50,167 bases of DNA from Burkholderiales bacterium (GTDB taxonomy: Bacteria; Pseudomonadota; Gammaproteobacteria; Burkholderiales; Casimicrobiaceae), in NCBI GenBank assembly GCA_017880805.1, contig JADGRP010000210.1, forward strand, positions 1-50,167, written 5' to 3'. Made by a program: the position numbers and the translations under genes. The notes under the pieces were generated by a model, which was not told the DNA's origin, did no database searches, and saw nothing but the letters and a program-made list of their open reading frames with translations. Of the stretch, positions 40,053 to 47,129 are shown one piece after another; within the stretch, counting starts at the first letter, position 1; every line of letters starts with the position of its first letter.

Positions 40053-40706
40053 ATGAAACGGCTGGTTATCCTGATCTCCGGCCGTGGCTCGAACATGACC
40101 GCAATCCTCGATGCGGTCGGCGGCGGCAAGATTGCCGGTGAGGTCACGGGCGTCATCAGCAACCGCCCGGACGCAGCGGGCGTCGCGATCGCCTCCGATC
40201 GAGGCGTAGCGACGGTGTCGATCGACCATCGGGCTTACCCCGACCGCGAGACGTTCGAACATGCGCTCACGGCGGCGATCGATGTGCATGCGCCCGACCT
40301 GATCGTTCTTGCCGGCTTCATGCGCATCCTGTCCGCCGCTTTCGTCGATCGATACGCGGGGCGGATGATCAACATCCATCCCTCGCTACTGCCGTCGTAT
40401 CCCGGCCTCGACACGCACAGCCGCGCGCTCGCCGACGGGGTCAGAATTCACGGCTGCACGGTGCATTTCGTGACCGACGACGTCGATCATGGACCGATCA
40501 TTGCGCAAGCGGCGGTGCCGGTGCGCAACGACGACGATGCCACGGCGCTCGCCGCGCGCGTGCTCGAGGCCGAACACCAGCTGCTGGTCGCGGCCGTCGG
40601 CTGGTTCTGCGCCGGGCGGCTGGTCATCGACGGAGCCAGGGTGCGCGTTAAGAATGAGAGCGGCGATGTGGTGCCATTGATCGTTCCGGCGCCGGATTTG
40701 TCGTAG
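40053..40706 (+). CDS. purN: Phosphoribosylglycinamide formyltransferase
   Basis: 217 residues. The phosphoribosyl-binding loop is ISGRGSNMTAI near the N-terminus. Catalytic Asn and His are in MINIHPSLLPSYPGLDTH and the catalytic Asp in TDDVDHGPIIAQ. It transfers a formyl group from 10-formyl-tetrahydrofolate to GAR. It forms an operon with purM. A longer frame starts within purM, but the ATG at 40053 gives the standard N-terminus MKRLVILISGRGSN. Confidence 0.97.
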   Translation: MKRLVILISGRGSNMTAILDAVGGGKIAGEVTGVISNRPDAAGVAIASDRGVATVSIDHRAYPDRETFEHALTAAIDVHAPDLIVLAGFMRILSAAFVDRYAGRMINIHPSLLPSYPGLDTHSRALADGVRIHGCTVHFVTDDVDHGPIIAQAAVPVRNDDDATALAARVLEAEHQLLVAAVGWFCAGRLVIDGARVRVKNESGDVVPLIVPAPDLS

Positions 40707-40738
40707 TTTTCTCTTGTGTCTATCGTCAGCGACATGCG

Positions 40739-40820
40739 TCAAAGACACTGGGTTCCCGCTTTCGCAGGAACGACGATATTAGGAATTCGGGGCGTCACGC
40801 ATATGACCGAAATGGGCAAT
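40739..40820. repeat. Degenerate palindromic repeat with tail after purN
   Basis: CAAAGACACTGG (40740-40751) leads into GGTTCCCGCTTTCGCAGGAAC (a decayed stem), then GACGATATTAGGAATTCGGGGCGTCACGC (40772-40800), the same tail as at 10713 and 21841. It directly adjoins a second, better kept copy at 40838. Confidence 0.75.
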
Positions 40821-40837
40821 AGCGTCCAAGAAACGCC

Positions 40838-40983
40838 CGTCATCCCCGCGACAGCGGGGATCCAGGGTATCCATTTTGCGGCCGTCAAAAAACCAATGGA
40901 TTCCCGCTGTCGCGGGAATGACGAAATAGACAATGCGAGCGTCACTAACGATGCCGGTGTCACGCACTTTCGCGATGTTCAAT
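40838..40983. repeat. Paired palindromic repeat whose tail contains the DUF3108 gene start
   Basis: A palindrome with arms ATCCCCGC/GCGGGGAT (40842-40862) and a second with arms ATTCCCGC/GCGGGAAT (40899-40919) face each other across a 36-base spacer. The tail GACGAAATAGACAATGCG...CACGCACTTTCGCGATGTTCAAT runs to 40983. The ATG inside this last segment (40975) is the probable start codon of the DUF3108 gene. The two repeat copies fill nearly the whole 268-base purN-DUF3108 gap. Confidence 0.82.
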
Positions 40984-42003
40984 AGGCCGTTCGCCCGCTT
41001 GCGACCGCGCAGCATCCTGATGCTGGCGTTCGCTGCATCGCTCCTGCTGCACTTTGCGATCACGCAATGGGACGTGCGCTTCGCCGACGCGATCGACGCG
41101 GTGCCGCCGCTCACCGCGACTCTCACGGAACTGCCGCCGCCTCCCGCGCCCGCACCGGCTGCCCGTCCGCCGCCCAAGCCCAGGCGCAGCGTTCGCGTTG
41201 CGACTGCCCCCGGCCCTGCGGTCGTGGATCAGCCGGAGCCCGCCGTCGAACAGTCCGTCGCGGCGCTTCCGGACGCGACTCCCGAGCCGCCGCTGGCCGC
41301 GGCGCCGCTCGACGAGCCTGTCGCCGTGGCCCCGGAGATTCAACCGCTGCCCAAGCAATTGCCACCGCGCATCGACCTTGCCTACCGCGCCTTTCTCGGC
41401 ACGCGCGGGTTCTTTGTCGGCGACGCCGTGTACAGACTCGAGCATTCGGCGAATCAATACAAGATCTCAACCGTGGGTCAAGCACGTGGACTGGCCGCAC
41501 TGTTTTTCCGCGGGCAGGGCAAAGCGACGAGCGAAGGCGCCATTACTGCCAGCGGCCTGCAGCCGAATATCTACAGCGTCGAACGAACCAATGACAATCG
41601 CCGCGAATCGGCAACGTTCGACTGGGAAACCGGCATGGTCCTGTTGAACGACGACAAATCCCTTCCATTGGAATTGCCGACGTTCGATCCGTTGGCCGTG
41701 CTATGGCAGTTCTACTTCGCGCCGCCCGGAGAGGACGACGCGGAGTTCAACATCGCCACCACGCGCAAGATCTACCATTACATCTTTCACCGCATCGGAA
41801 ACGAAACGGTGACGCTGCCCTTCGGCGAAGTCGAAGCCCAGGTCTGGCGACGACAGAACCGCGACGGCGGCATCGATGCGCAGATCTGGCTGGCGCCCTC
41901 GCTGCACAATGTGGCGGTCAAGATCCGGGTGTCCAACGATCGCGCGACCGTCGAAGCTCTGCTCGACAGCATTCACGTCGACGAAACGATCGCGCAACAA
42001 TGA
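40975..42003 (+). CDS. DUF3108 domain protein with TonB-like Pro-rich linker
   Basis: 342 residues. An N-terminal membrane anchor (SILMLAFAASLLLHFAI) precedes a Pro/Ala-rich linker of about 70 residues that begins PPPAPAPAARPPPKPRR. A soluble domain of about 200 residues follows, with YRAFLGTRGFFVGDAVYRLE and YIFHRIGNETVTLPFGEVEA, matching DUF3108. Proteins of this type stand next to purN in many Betaproteobacteria and are probably envelope proteins of unknown function. The start at 40975 is preferred; a frame to 40933 is open but lies wholly inside repeat DNA, as does the chosen ATG. Its stop overlaps the next gene in ATGA. Confidence 0.8.
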   Translation: MFNRPFARLRPRSILMLAFAASLLLHFAITQWDVRFADAIDAVPPLTATLTELPPPPAPAPAARPPPKPRRSVRVATAPGPAVVDQPEPAVEQSVAALPDATPEPPLAAAPLDEPVAVAPEIQPLPKQLPPRIDLAYRAFLGTRGFFVGDAVYRLEHSANQYKISTVGQARGLAALFFRGQGKATSEGAITASGLQPNIYSVERTNDNRRESATFDWETGMVLLNDDKSLPLELPTFDPLAVLWQFYFAPPGEDDAEFNIATTRKIYHYIFHRIGNETVTLPFGEVEAQVWRRQNRDGGIDAQIWLAPSLHNVAVKIRVSNDRATVEALLDSIHVDETIAQQ

Positions 42004-43250
42004 TCCGCGCGAGCCAGCTCGGCGCGCTGTCCGACGCGCTCGCTTCGGTGCTGCCGCTCGCCGAGCCCGCGGACGCGACGCTCCGCAATTTTTTCCGCCG
42101 TCATCCCGGATTGGGACAGCGCGATCGCGCGTTCGTCGCCGAAGGCACCTTCGCCACATTGCGGCGGCTCCGCTCGCTGACCGCGCAGGCCCGAAGCGCG
42201 ATGCCCCGCTCGCTGGCGATCGCGGTAACGCTGCGCGAGCTCGGGATCAGCCTGCGCGAGCTGGAGCCGATACTGACGAACGATGAGCGAGGCTGGGCGA
42301 AAGCTTTCAAAGCCTACCGGCCCGAGCTCAGCGCCGCTGAAGCCGCCGAGCTCCCCGATTGGCTTTGGGCGAAGCTCGACCAGACGTTCAACGCCGACCA
42401 ACGCGATGCGCTTATCCGTTCGTGGCTTGCGCCCGCCCCGCTCGACTTGCGTGTCAATGCGCTCAAGATCACCCGCGACGATGCGCGCGCCGCGCTCGCG
42501 GCATCGGACATCGCATCGGAGCCGACACCGTATTCGCCGTGGGGACTTCGCGCCGAGGGAAAACCCGCGATCCGGCACCATCCGCTGTTTTTGTCCGGCG
42601 CGATCGAGGTTCAGGACGAGGGTAGTCAGTTGCTCGGCTTGATCGTCGCGCCCAAGCGCAGCGAGATGGTCGTCGACTTTTGCGCCGGCGCCGGCGGCAA
42701 GACCTTGTTGCTCGGCGCGATCATGCGCTCACAAGGGCGCCTCTACGCCTTCGACGTCTCGGCCGGGAGGCTCGCCAGGCTCAAGCCGCGACTTGCGCGA
42801 TCGGGACTCTCGAATGTGCAACCGTTCTTGCTCAACGACGAGCGCGATACCAAGGTCAAGCGTCTCGCCGGCAAGATCGACCGCGTTCTGGTCGACGCGC
42901 CGTGCAGCGGCTTTGGCACCTTGCGCCGGAATCCGGACCTCAAGTGGCGCCAATCGCCGGAAGCCATTGCCGAGCTTGCGGCGAAGCAGGCACGCATTCT
43001 CAAGTCGGCGGCAACGCTCGTGAAACCCGGTGGGCGACTCGTCTACGCGACCTGCAGCGTGCTGCGCGATGAAAACGAGGCCGTCGTCGATGGCTTCCTG
43101 GCGTCGCATCCGGAGTTCGCGCTGGGTGATGCGGCCGCGGAATTGAAGCGCGCCAACGTCGCGCTCGACACCGGTCCGATGCTGAGGCTCTATCCGCATG
43201 TGCACGGCTGCGACGGGTTTTTCGCCGCGATTCTCGAGCGCGCATCGTAG
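42000..43250 (+). CDS. RsmB/NOP2-family RNA cytosine-C5 methyltransferase
   Basis: 416 residues. An N-terminal NusB-like helical region (about 1-140) and an SAM domain with motif I VVDFCAGAGGKTLLLGA are present. The catalytic segments are VDAPCSGFGTLRRNPDLKW (motif IV cysteine) and LVYATCSVLRDENE (motif VI cysteine). It methylates cytosine C5 in an RNA, most likely 16S rRNA, but it is divergent from the RsmB found beside fmt, so the site is uncertain. Its ATG at 42000 overlaps the DUF3108 stop by four bases, so the two are translated together. Confidence 0.9.
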   Translation: MIRASQLGALSDALASVLPLAEPADATLRNFFRRHPGLGQRDRAFVAEGTFATLRRLRSLTAQARSAMPRSLAIAVTLRELGISLRELEPILTNDERGWAKAFKAYRPELSAAEAAELPDWLWAKLDQTFNADQRDALIRSWLAPAPLDLRVNALKITRDDARAALAASDIASEPTPYSPWGLRAEGKPAIRHHPLFLSGAIEVQDEGSQLLGLIVAPKRSEMVVDFCAGAGGKTLLLGAIMRSQGRLYAFDVSAGRLARLKPRLARSGLSNVQPFLLNDERDTKVKRLAGKIDRVLVDAPCSGFGTLRRNPDLKWRQSPEAIAELAAKQARILKSAATLVKPGGRLVYATCSVLRDENEAVVDGFLASHPEFALGDAAAELKRANVALDTGPMLRLYPHVHGCDGFFAAILERAS

Positions 43251-43254
43251 GTTC

Positions 43255-43330
43255 GTTGTTCCCGCGGAAGCGGGAATCCAGTGTCTATTGAATGAACGCG
43301 ACTGGGTTCCCTTTCGCGGGGATGACGTCC
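43255..43330. repeat. Palindromic repeat pair between the methyltransferase and mscS genes
   Basis: GTTCCCGCGGAAGCGGGAATCCAGTGTC (43258-43285) and, in opposite order, ACTGGGTTCCCTTTCGCGGGGATGACG (43301-43327) face each other. The flank CAGTGTCTATTG matches that of the copies at 46082 and 47001. It fills most of the 108-base gap and has no tail of the 10713 type. Confidence 0.75.
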
Positions 43331-43358
43331 TAACGCAATCCTCAGTAATATTGCACCC

Positions 43359-44678
43359 ATGCTGACGCCGCTCAATCTCGATCTTATTCAGCAATCGCTC
43401 GGCACCCGCGACGGGCTCATGGAACTCGCCGCGATCCTCGGCTGCTTCTTCATCGGCTGGGTCGTGGATCGCCGGGTGCGCATCGGCGGTGGGCGCGAAT
43501 CGCGTGTGGCCCGGATCGGCGCCGGCAGCGTCAATCGGCTGATCTTCCCCCTGACGACGCTCATTCTCCTGCTTGTGGTTCGCAGCGTTCTCCATCGCTG
43601 GCATCTGCCGATCTTCTTTCCGATCGCCATACCGCTCGTCATCGCGCTCGCGCTGATCCGCCTGTGCGTCTATGCGCTTCGCAACCTGTTCGGGGTAAGA
43701 AGCACCGCGCCGACGTCGGAGAGGGCCGTCAGTTTCACCATCTGGGGCGCGCTGCTGCTCTATTACGTCGGCGTGCTGCAGGAGATTGCGGGGTCGCTGG
43801 AAGAAACAACGCTGCCGCTGGGCAAGACCAACGTGAGCCTGCTGGACCTCGGACGCGACGGCATCGTCGTCATCCTGGCGCTGATCTTGTCGCTCTGGTT
43901 GTCGGGCCTGATCGAGCAGCGCCTCCTGCGGATGTCCCATCTCGACAACAACGTCCGGGTGGTGATGGCCAAGCTGTTCCGCGCCCTTCTGATCCTGATC
44001 GGCATGCTGATCGCGCTTTCTTTTGTCGGCATCGATCTGACGGTGCTGTCGGTATTTGGCGGCGCGATCGGCGTGGGCATCGGCCTCGGCCTGCAGAAGC
44101 TCGCCAGCAACTACATCGCCGGCTTCACCATCCTGCTCGACCGCTCGATCCGCGTCGGCGACATGATCACCGTCGACAACCGCTTCGGCGTGGTCAGCAA
44201 GGTGACCTCGCGCTACGTCGTCGTGCGCGGGCTCGACGGCGTCGAGGCGATCGTACCCAACGAGACCCTGGTCACGACGACCGTGCTCAACCACTCGTAC
44301 ACCAACAGGGAGATCAGGATCGGCTTGCCGGTGCAAATCAGCTACGACAGCGATCTCGACCTCGCGATGAAGCTGATGGAGCAAGTCGCGCTGAGCGAAC
44401 CGCGCACGCTTCGAACCGCGTCGATCGTGCCATTGGTGCAGGTCCTCGGCTTCGCCGACAACGGCATCAACCTCGAGCTTGCGGTCTGGATCAACGACCC
44501 CGAAAACGGTCAGGGCAACTTGAAATCGGCCCTGAACGTCGGCATCTGGAAGGTGTTTCAGGCCAACGGCATCAAGATTCCTTTCCCGCAGCGTGAGGTC
44601 CGACTATTGGGGACAGGCAGCGCCGGTACCGAAAATGGCCCTTCCGAGGGCGCTCCGCAGTCCAATCGTTCCGGCTAA
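43359..44678 (+). CDS. MscS-family mechanosensitive ion channel
   Basis: 439 residues with about five or six N-terminal membrane segments. The pore helix and conserved segment lie near 223-260 (LSVFGGAIGVGIGLGLQKLA, then NYIAGFTILLDRSIRVGD). The beta domain follows (FGVVSKVTSRYVVVRGLDG and VEAIVPNETLV) and an alpha/beta C-terminal domain. Such channels open under membrane tension to release solutes. A Ser/Gly-rich tail ends the chain. No ribosome site stands out before the ATG at 43359. Confidence 0.93.
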   Translation: MLTPLNLDLIQQSLGTRDGLMELAAILGCFFIGWVVDRRVRIGGGRESRVARIGAGSVNRLIFPLTTLILLLVVRSVLHRWHLPIFFPIAIPLVIALALIRLCVYALRNLFGVRSTAPTSERAVSFTIWGALLLYYVGVLQEIAGSLEETTLPLGKTNVSLLDLGRDGIVVILALILSLWLSGLIEQRLLRMSHLDNNVRVVMAKLFRALLILIGMLIALSFVGIDLTVLSVFGGAIGVGIGLGLQKLASNYIAGFTILLDRSIRVGDMITVDNRFGVVSKVTSRYVVVRGLDGVEAIVPNETLVTTTVLNHSYTNREIRIGLPVQISYDSDLDLAMKLMEQVALSEPRTLRTASIVPLVQVLGFADNGINLELAVWINDPENGQGNLKSALNVGIWKVFQANGIKIPFPQREVRLLGTGSAGTENGPSEGAPQSNRSG

Positions 44679-44812
44679 CTATTTGATTATTATATCTATA
44701 CATTACGGATCGATACGTCCAAACCGGACCGTGTAGAATCCCTCTTTGTCGCGTAATTTTCCCCTGACCACGGCTGTCGAAAGACATCCCGGATCGCAAG
44801 GACCACCACTCA

Positions 44813-46021
44813 ATGAGTTTTGACATCCCTTCTTTTCTCGCCAGCGGCTTGATGCCTTTGCCGTGGTGGGGCTATATCGTCGTCACGCTTGCGCTGACGC
44901 ACGTGACTATCGCGTCGGTCACGATTTATCTGCATCGGTCCCAGGCACACCACGGCCTCGACCTGCACCCCACAATCAGTCACTTTTTCCGTTTCTGGCT
45001 CTGGCTTACGACCGGCATGCTGACCAAGGAGTGGGTTGCCATCCACCGCAAGCATCATGCGAAGGTCGAGACCGACGAGGACCCGCACAGCCCGCAGACC
45101 CGAGGCATCAAGAAGGTGTTCTGGCAGGGCGCCGAGCTGTATCGCGACGAATCGAAAAATCTGGAAACGCTCGAGAAATACGGCCTCGGCACGCCCGATG
45201 ACTGGATCGAGCGCAACGTCTACACGCCTTTTTCCTGGCAGGGCTGCGGCCTGATGCTGGTCGTCAATCTCGTGCTGTTCGGTCCTATCGGTGCAACCAT
45301 CTGGGCAATACAGATGGCGTGGATCCCGATCACCGCCGCGGGCATCATCAACGGCATCGGGCACTACTGGGGATACCGCAATTTCGCATGCGAAGACGCG
45401 AGCCGCAATGTCGTGCCCTGGGGAATCCTGATTGGCGGCGAAGAGCTGCACAACAATCATCACGCCTACGGCACGTCGGCCAAGCTGTCGTCGCGCTGGT
45501 ACGAGTTCGATATCGGCTGGATGTACATCCGCACACTGGACATACTCGGCCTCGCAACGGTGCGCAAGGTCGCGCCGCGCCTGAAATTCGACAGTGCCAA
45601 GCTCCACGCCGATTTCGAGACGCTGCAGGCAGTGATCACCCACCGCTACGCCGTGCTTTCCATCTACGCACGTTCGCTCAAGCAGACCTACGCCCACGAA
45701 GTCGCGAGCTTGCGCGAGCGGGCCCGGCGCGGCGAGCTGACCCCTGATGTGCCGAGCTTCCGACGCGTGCGCCAGTGGTTCCAGTCATCGGAAAGCGCGT
45801 TGCCCGAATCCGATCGCGCCAAGCTGGCGTCGACGCTCGAAAGCAGCAGGGCGCTGCGCACGATTTACGCCATGCGCCAGGAGCTGGCGGCGCTTTGGGA
45901 ACGGTCCAACGATTCGCGTGAGCAACTTCTGGCGCGCTTGCAGGATTGGTGTCACCGCGCCGAAGAGAGCGGCATCGTTCCGCTGCAGAATTTTTCCAGG
46001 CGGCTGCGGAGTTACGCGTAG
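44813..46021 (+). CDS. Membrane fatty-acid (acyl-CoA/acyl-lipid) desaturase with C-terminal helical extension
   Basis: 402 residues. The three histidine boxes of delta-9-type desaturases are HRSQAHH (about 42-48), HRKHHAK (about 78-84) and HNNHHAYG (about 219-226). Four membrane segments frame them. The enzyme puts a double bond into acyl chains using a di-iron site and electrons from a reductase not encoded nearby. After about residue 285 there is an extra soluble region of about 115 residues, rich in Arg/Glu/Leu and predicted helical, ending FSRRLRSYA. The 134-base upstream gap is AT-rich at 44680-44705 and has a TAGAAT at 44735-44740, a possible cold-inducible leader. Confidence 0.9.
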   Translation: MSFDIPSFLASGLMPLPWWGYIVVTLALTHVTIASVTIYLHRSQAHHGLDLHPTISHFFRFWLWLTTGMLTKEWVAIHRKHHAKVETDEDPHSPQTRGIKKVFWQGAELYRDESKNLETLEKYGLGTPDDWIERNVYTPFSWQGCGLMLVVNLVLFGPIGATIWAIQMAWIPITAAGIINGIGHYWGYRNFACEDASRNVVPWGILIGGEELHNNHHAYGTSAKLSSRWYEFDIGWMYIRTLDILGLATVRKVAPRLKFDSAKLHADFETLQAVITHRYAVLSIYARSLKQTYAHEVASLRERARRGELTPDVPSFRRVRQWFQSSESALPESDRAKLASTLESSRALRTIYAMRQELAALWERSNDSREQLLARLQDWCHRAEESGIVPLQNFSRRLRSYA

Positions 46022-46042
46022 CGCTGGGGGCCGACCGTGTCA

Positions 46043-46080
46043 CAAACAAAAAGCCCGCCATCCGGCGGGCTTTTTGTTTG
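46043..46080. terminator. Strong bidirectional terminator after the desaturase gene
   Basis: CAAACAAAAAGCCCGCC (46043-46059) and GGCGGGCTTTTTGTTTG (46064-46080) are exact complements around a 4-base loop. The stem carries its own A and T runs, so it works on both strands and separates the repeat field from the desaturase. Confidence 0.92.
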
Positions 46081-46081
46081 C

Positions 46082-46434
46082 CGTCGTTCCCGCGAAGGCG
46101 GGAACCCAGTGTCGTTCGTCAATGTTCGTAACGTGACCGCGCTACCGACCGCCCTCATTCCCACGACGGCTACAACTCGGTCATTCCCGCGCGTGCCGAC
46201 AACTTCGTCATTCCCGCGCGTCCCGACAACTTCGTCATTCCCGCGTGGCCACAATTTCGTCATTCCCGCGTGGCCACAATTTCGTCATTCCCGCGTGGCC
46301 ACAATTTCGTCATTCCCGCGAAAGCGGGAATCCATTTTGACCTTAATTCAACATGGATCCCCGCTTTCGCGGGGATGACGTTCCAAGACGGATGACGTTC
46401 CAAGACACTGGATCCCCGCTTTCGCGGGGATGAC
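46082..46434. repeat. Repeat field: palindromic elements and a 25-27-base tandem array
   Basis: This 466-base non-coding gap (46022-46487) holds, in order, one palindrome GTTCCCGCGAAGGCGGGAAC (46085-46104), a tandem array at 46155-46334, and two further palindromes with arms ATCCCCGC/GCGGGGAT at 46356-46376 and 46412-46432. The array has TCATTCCC at 46155, 46181, 46208, 46235, 46260, 46285 and 46310. Its units change from 26-27 to 25 bases and the last three are identical (CATTCCCGCGTGGCCACAAT then TTCGT). The final unit is a complete palindrome. GACGTTCCAAGACA also occurs twice at 46377-46407. No gene is visible in the gap. Confidence 0.85.
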
Positions 46435-46487
46435 ACATTCGTTGCCAATCGCTGCGACGCTTCGCGTCTTGCTCTTGGACGAATGTG

Positions 46488-46643
46488 TCACTTGAGTTTG
46501 GTTTCCTTGTACATGACGTGCTTGCGGGCGACGGGATCGAACTTCTTGATCTCCATCTTCTCCGGCATCAGCTTTTTGTTCTTGCTGGTCGTGTAGAAGT
46601 GGCCGGTACCCGCCGACGATTCCAACTTGATTTTTTCGCGCAT
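46488..46643 (-). CDS. rpmG: 50S ribosomal protein L33
   Basis: 51 residues, starting [20 protein letters not shown] and ending VMYKETKLK, a complete cysteine-free L33. AAGGGGAG precedes the ATG at 46643. The open frame reaches 46715, but only this start gives the family N-terminus. It is co-transcribed 28 bases after rpmB. Confidence 0.97.
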   Translation of the reverse strand: MREKIKLESSAGTGHFYTTSKNKKLMPEKMEIKKFDPVARKHVMYKETKLK

Positions 46644-46671
46644 GAATTGCTCCCCTTGCGTCAGCGGTACG

Positions 46672-46908
46672 TCAGACGTGCTCGCCGCGCGAACGAATGT
46701 CTGCCAGCACTGCATCGATGCCGTTCTTGTCGATCGTGCGCAGCGCGGCGTTGGTCAACCGCAGGCTGATCCACCGGTTCTCGCTCTCGACCCAAAAACG
46801 ACGGCGCTGCAGGTTCGGCAAAAACCGGCGCTTGGTCTTGTTGTTGGCGTGGGAAACGTTGTTCCCGACCATCGGGGCTTTGCCCGTGACTTGACAGACT
46901 CGAGCCAT
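46672..46908 (-). CDS. rpmB: 50S ribosomal protein L28
   Basis: 78 residues, starting [20 protein letters not shown] and ending [10 protein letters not shown], a complete proteobacterial L28. GGGAGCGAGCG lies before the ATG. rpmB-rpmG forms the usual operon, with a likely promoter at 46945. Confidence 0.97.
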   Translation of the reverse strand: MARVCQVTGKAPMVGNNVSHANNKTKRRFLPNLQRRRFWVESENRWISLRLTNAALRTIDKNGIDAVLADIRSRGEHV

Positions 46909-46944
46909 CGCTCGCTCCCGGAGTTAAAATTTGAACAGCCTGCT

Positions 46945-46973
46945 AGTTTACTGCTAAGTTATTGACTATTCAA
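46945..46973 (-). promoter_or_regulatory. Probable sigma-70 promoter of rpmB-rpmG
   Basis: On the minus strand TTGAAT (46973-46968), a 17-base spacer, and TAAACT (46950-46945), about 37 bases before the rpmB start, in an AT-rich stretch of an otherwise GC-rich window. Confidence 0.55.
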
Positions 46974-47000
46974 GTGCCTTGCAGTGCCGAACCCAGTATT

Positions 47001-47063
47001 CGTCGTTCCCGCGAAAGTGGGAACCCAGTGTCTTTGGACAAACGCCGCCGGGTCCCCGCCCCC
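47001..47063. repeat. Palindromic repeat between the OGT-like gene and rpmB
   Basis: GTTCCCGCGAAAGTGGGAAC (47004-47023) with flank CCAGTGTCTTTGGACAAACGC, followed by the decayed partner GGGTCCCCGCCCCCG (47050-47064). It is the same family as the copies at 43255 and 46082. Confidence 0.75.
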
Positions 47064-47129
47064 GATTAAAGCATTCGAGGGCAGGCTTTTCGCGGCGACG
47101 ACGGGAGATCTTTATGAAATTAGGCCCTT

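Noticed and set aside
46155-46334. Regular 25-27-base repeats that could be taken for a CRISPR array
   Set aside because: Units follow each other without unique spacers of 30-40 bases, the repeat is half of a palindrome found elsewhere in the window, and no cas gene is present.
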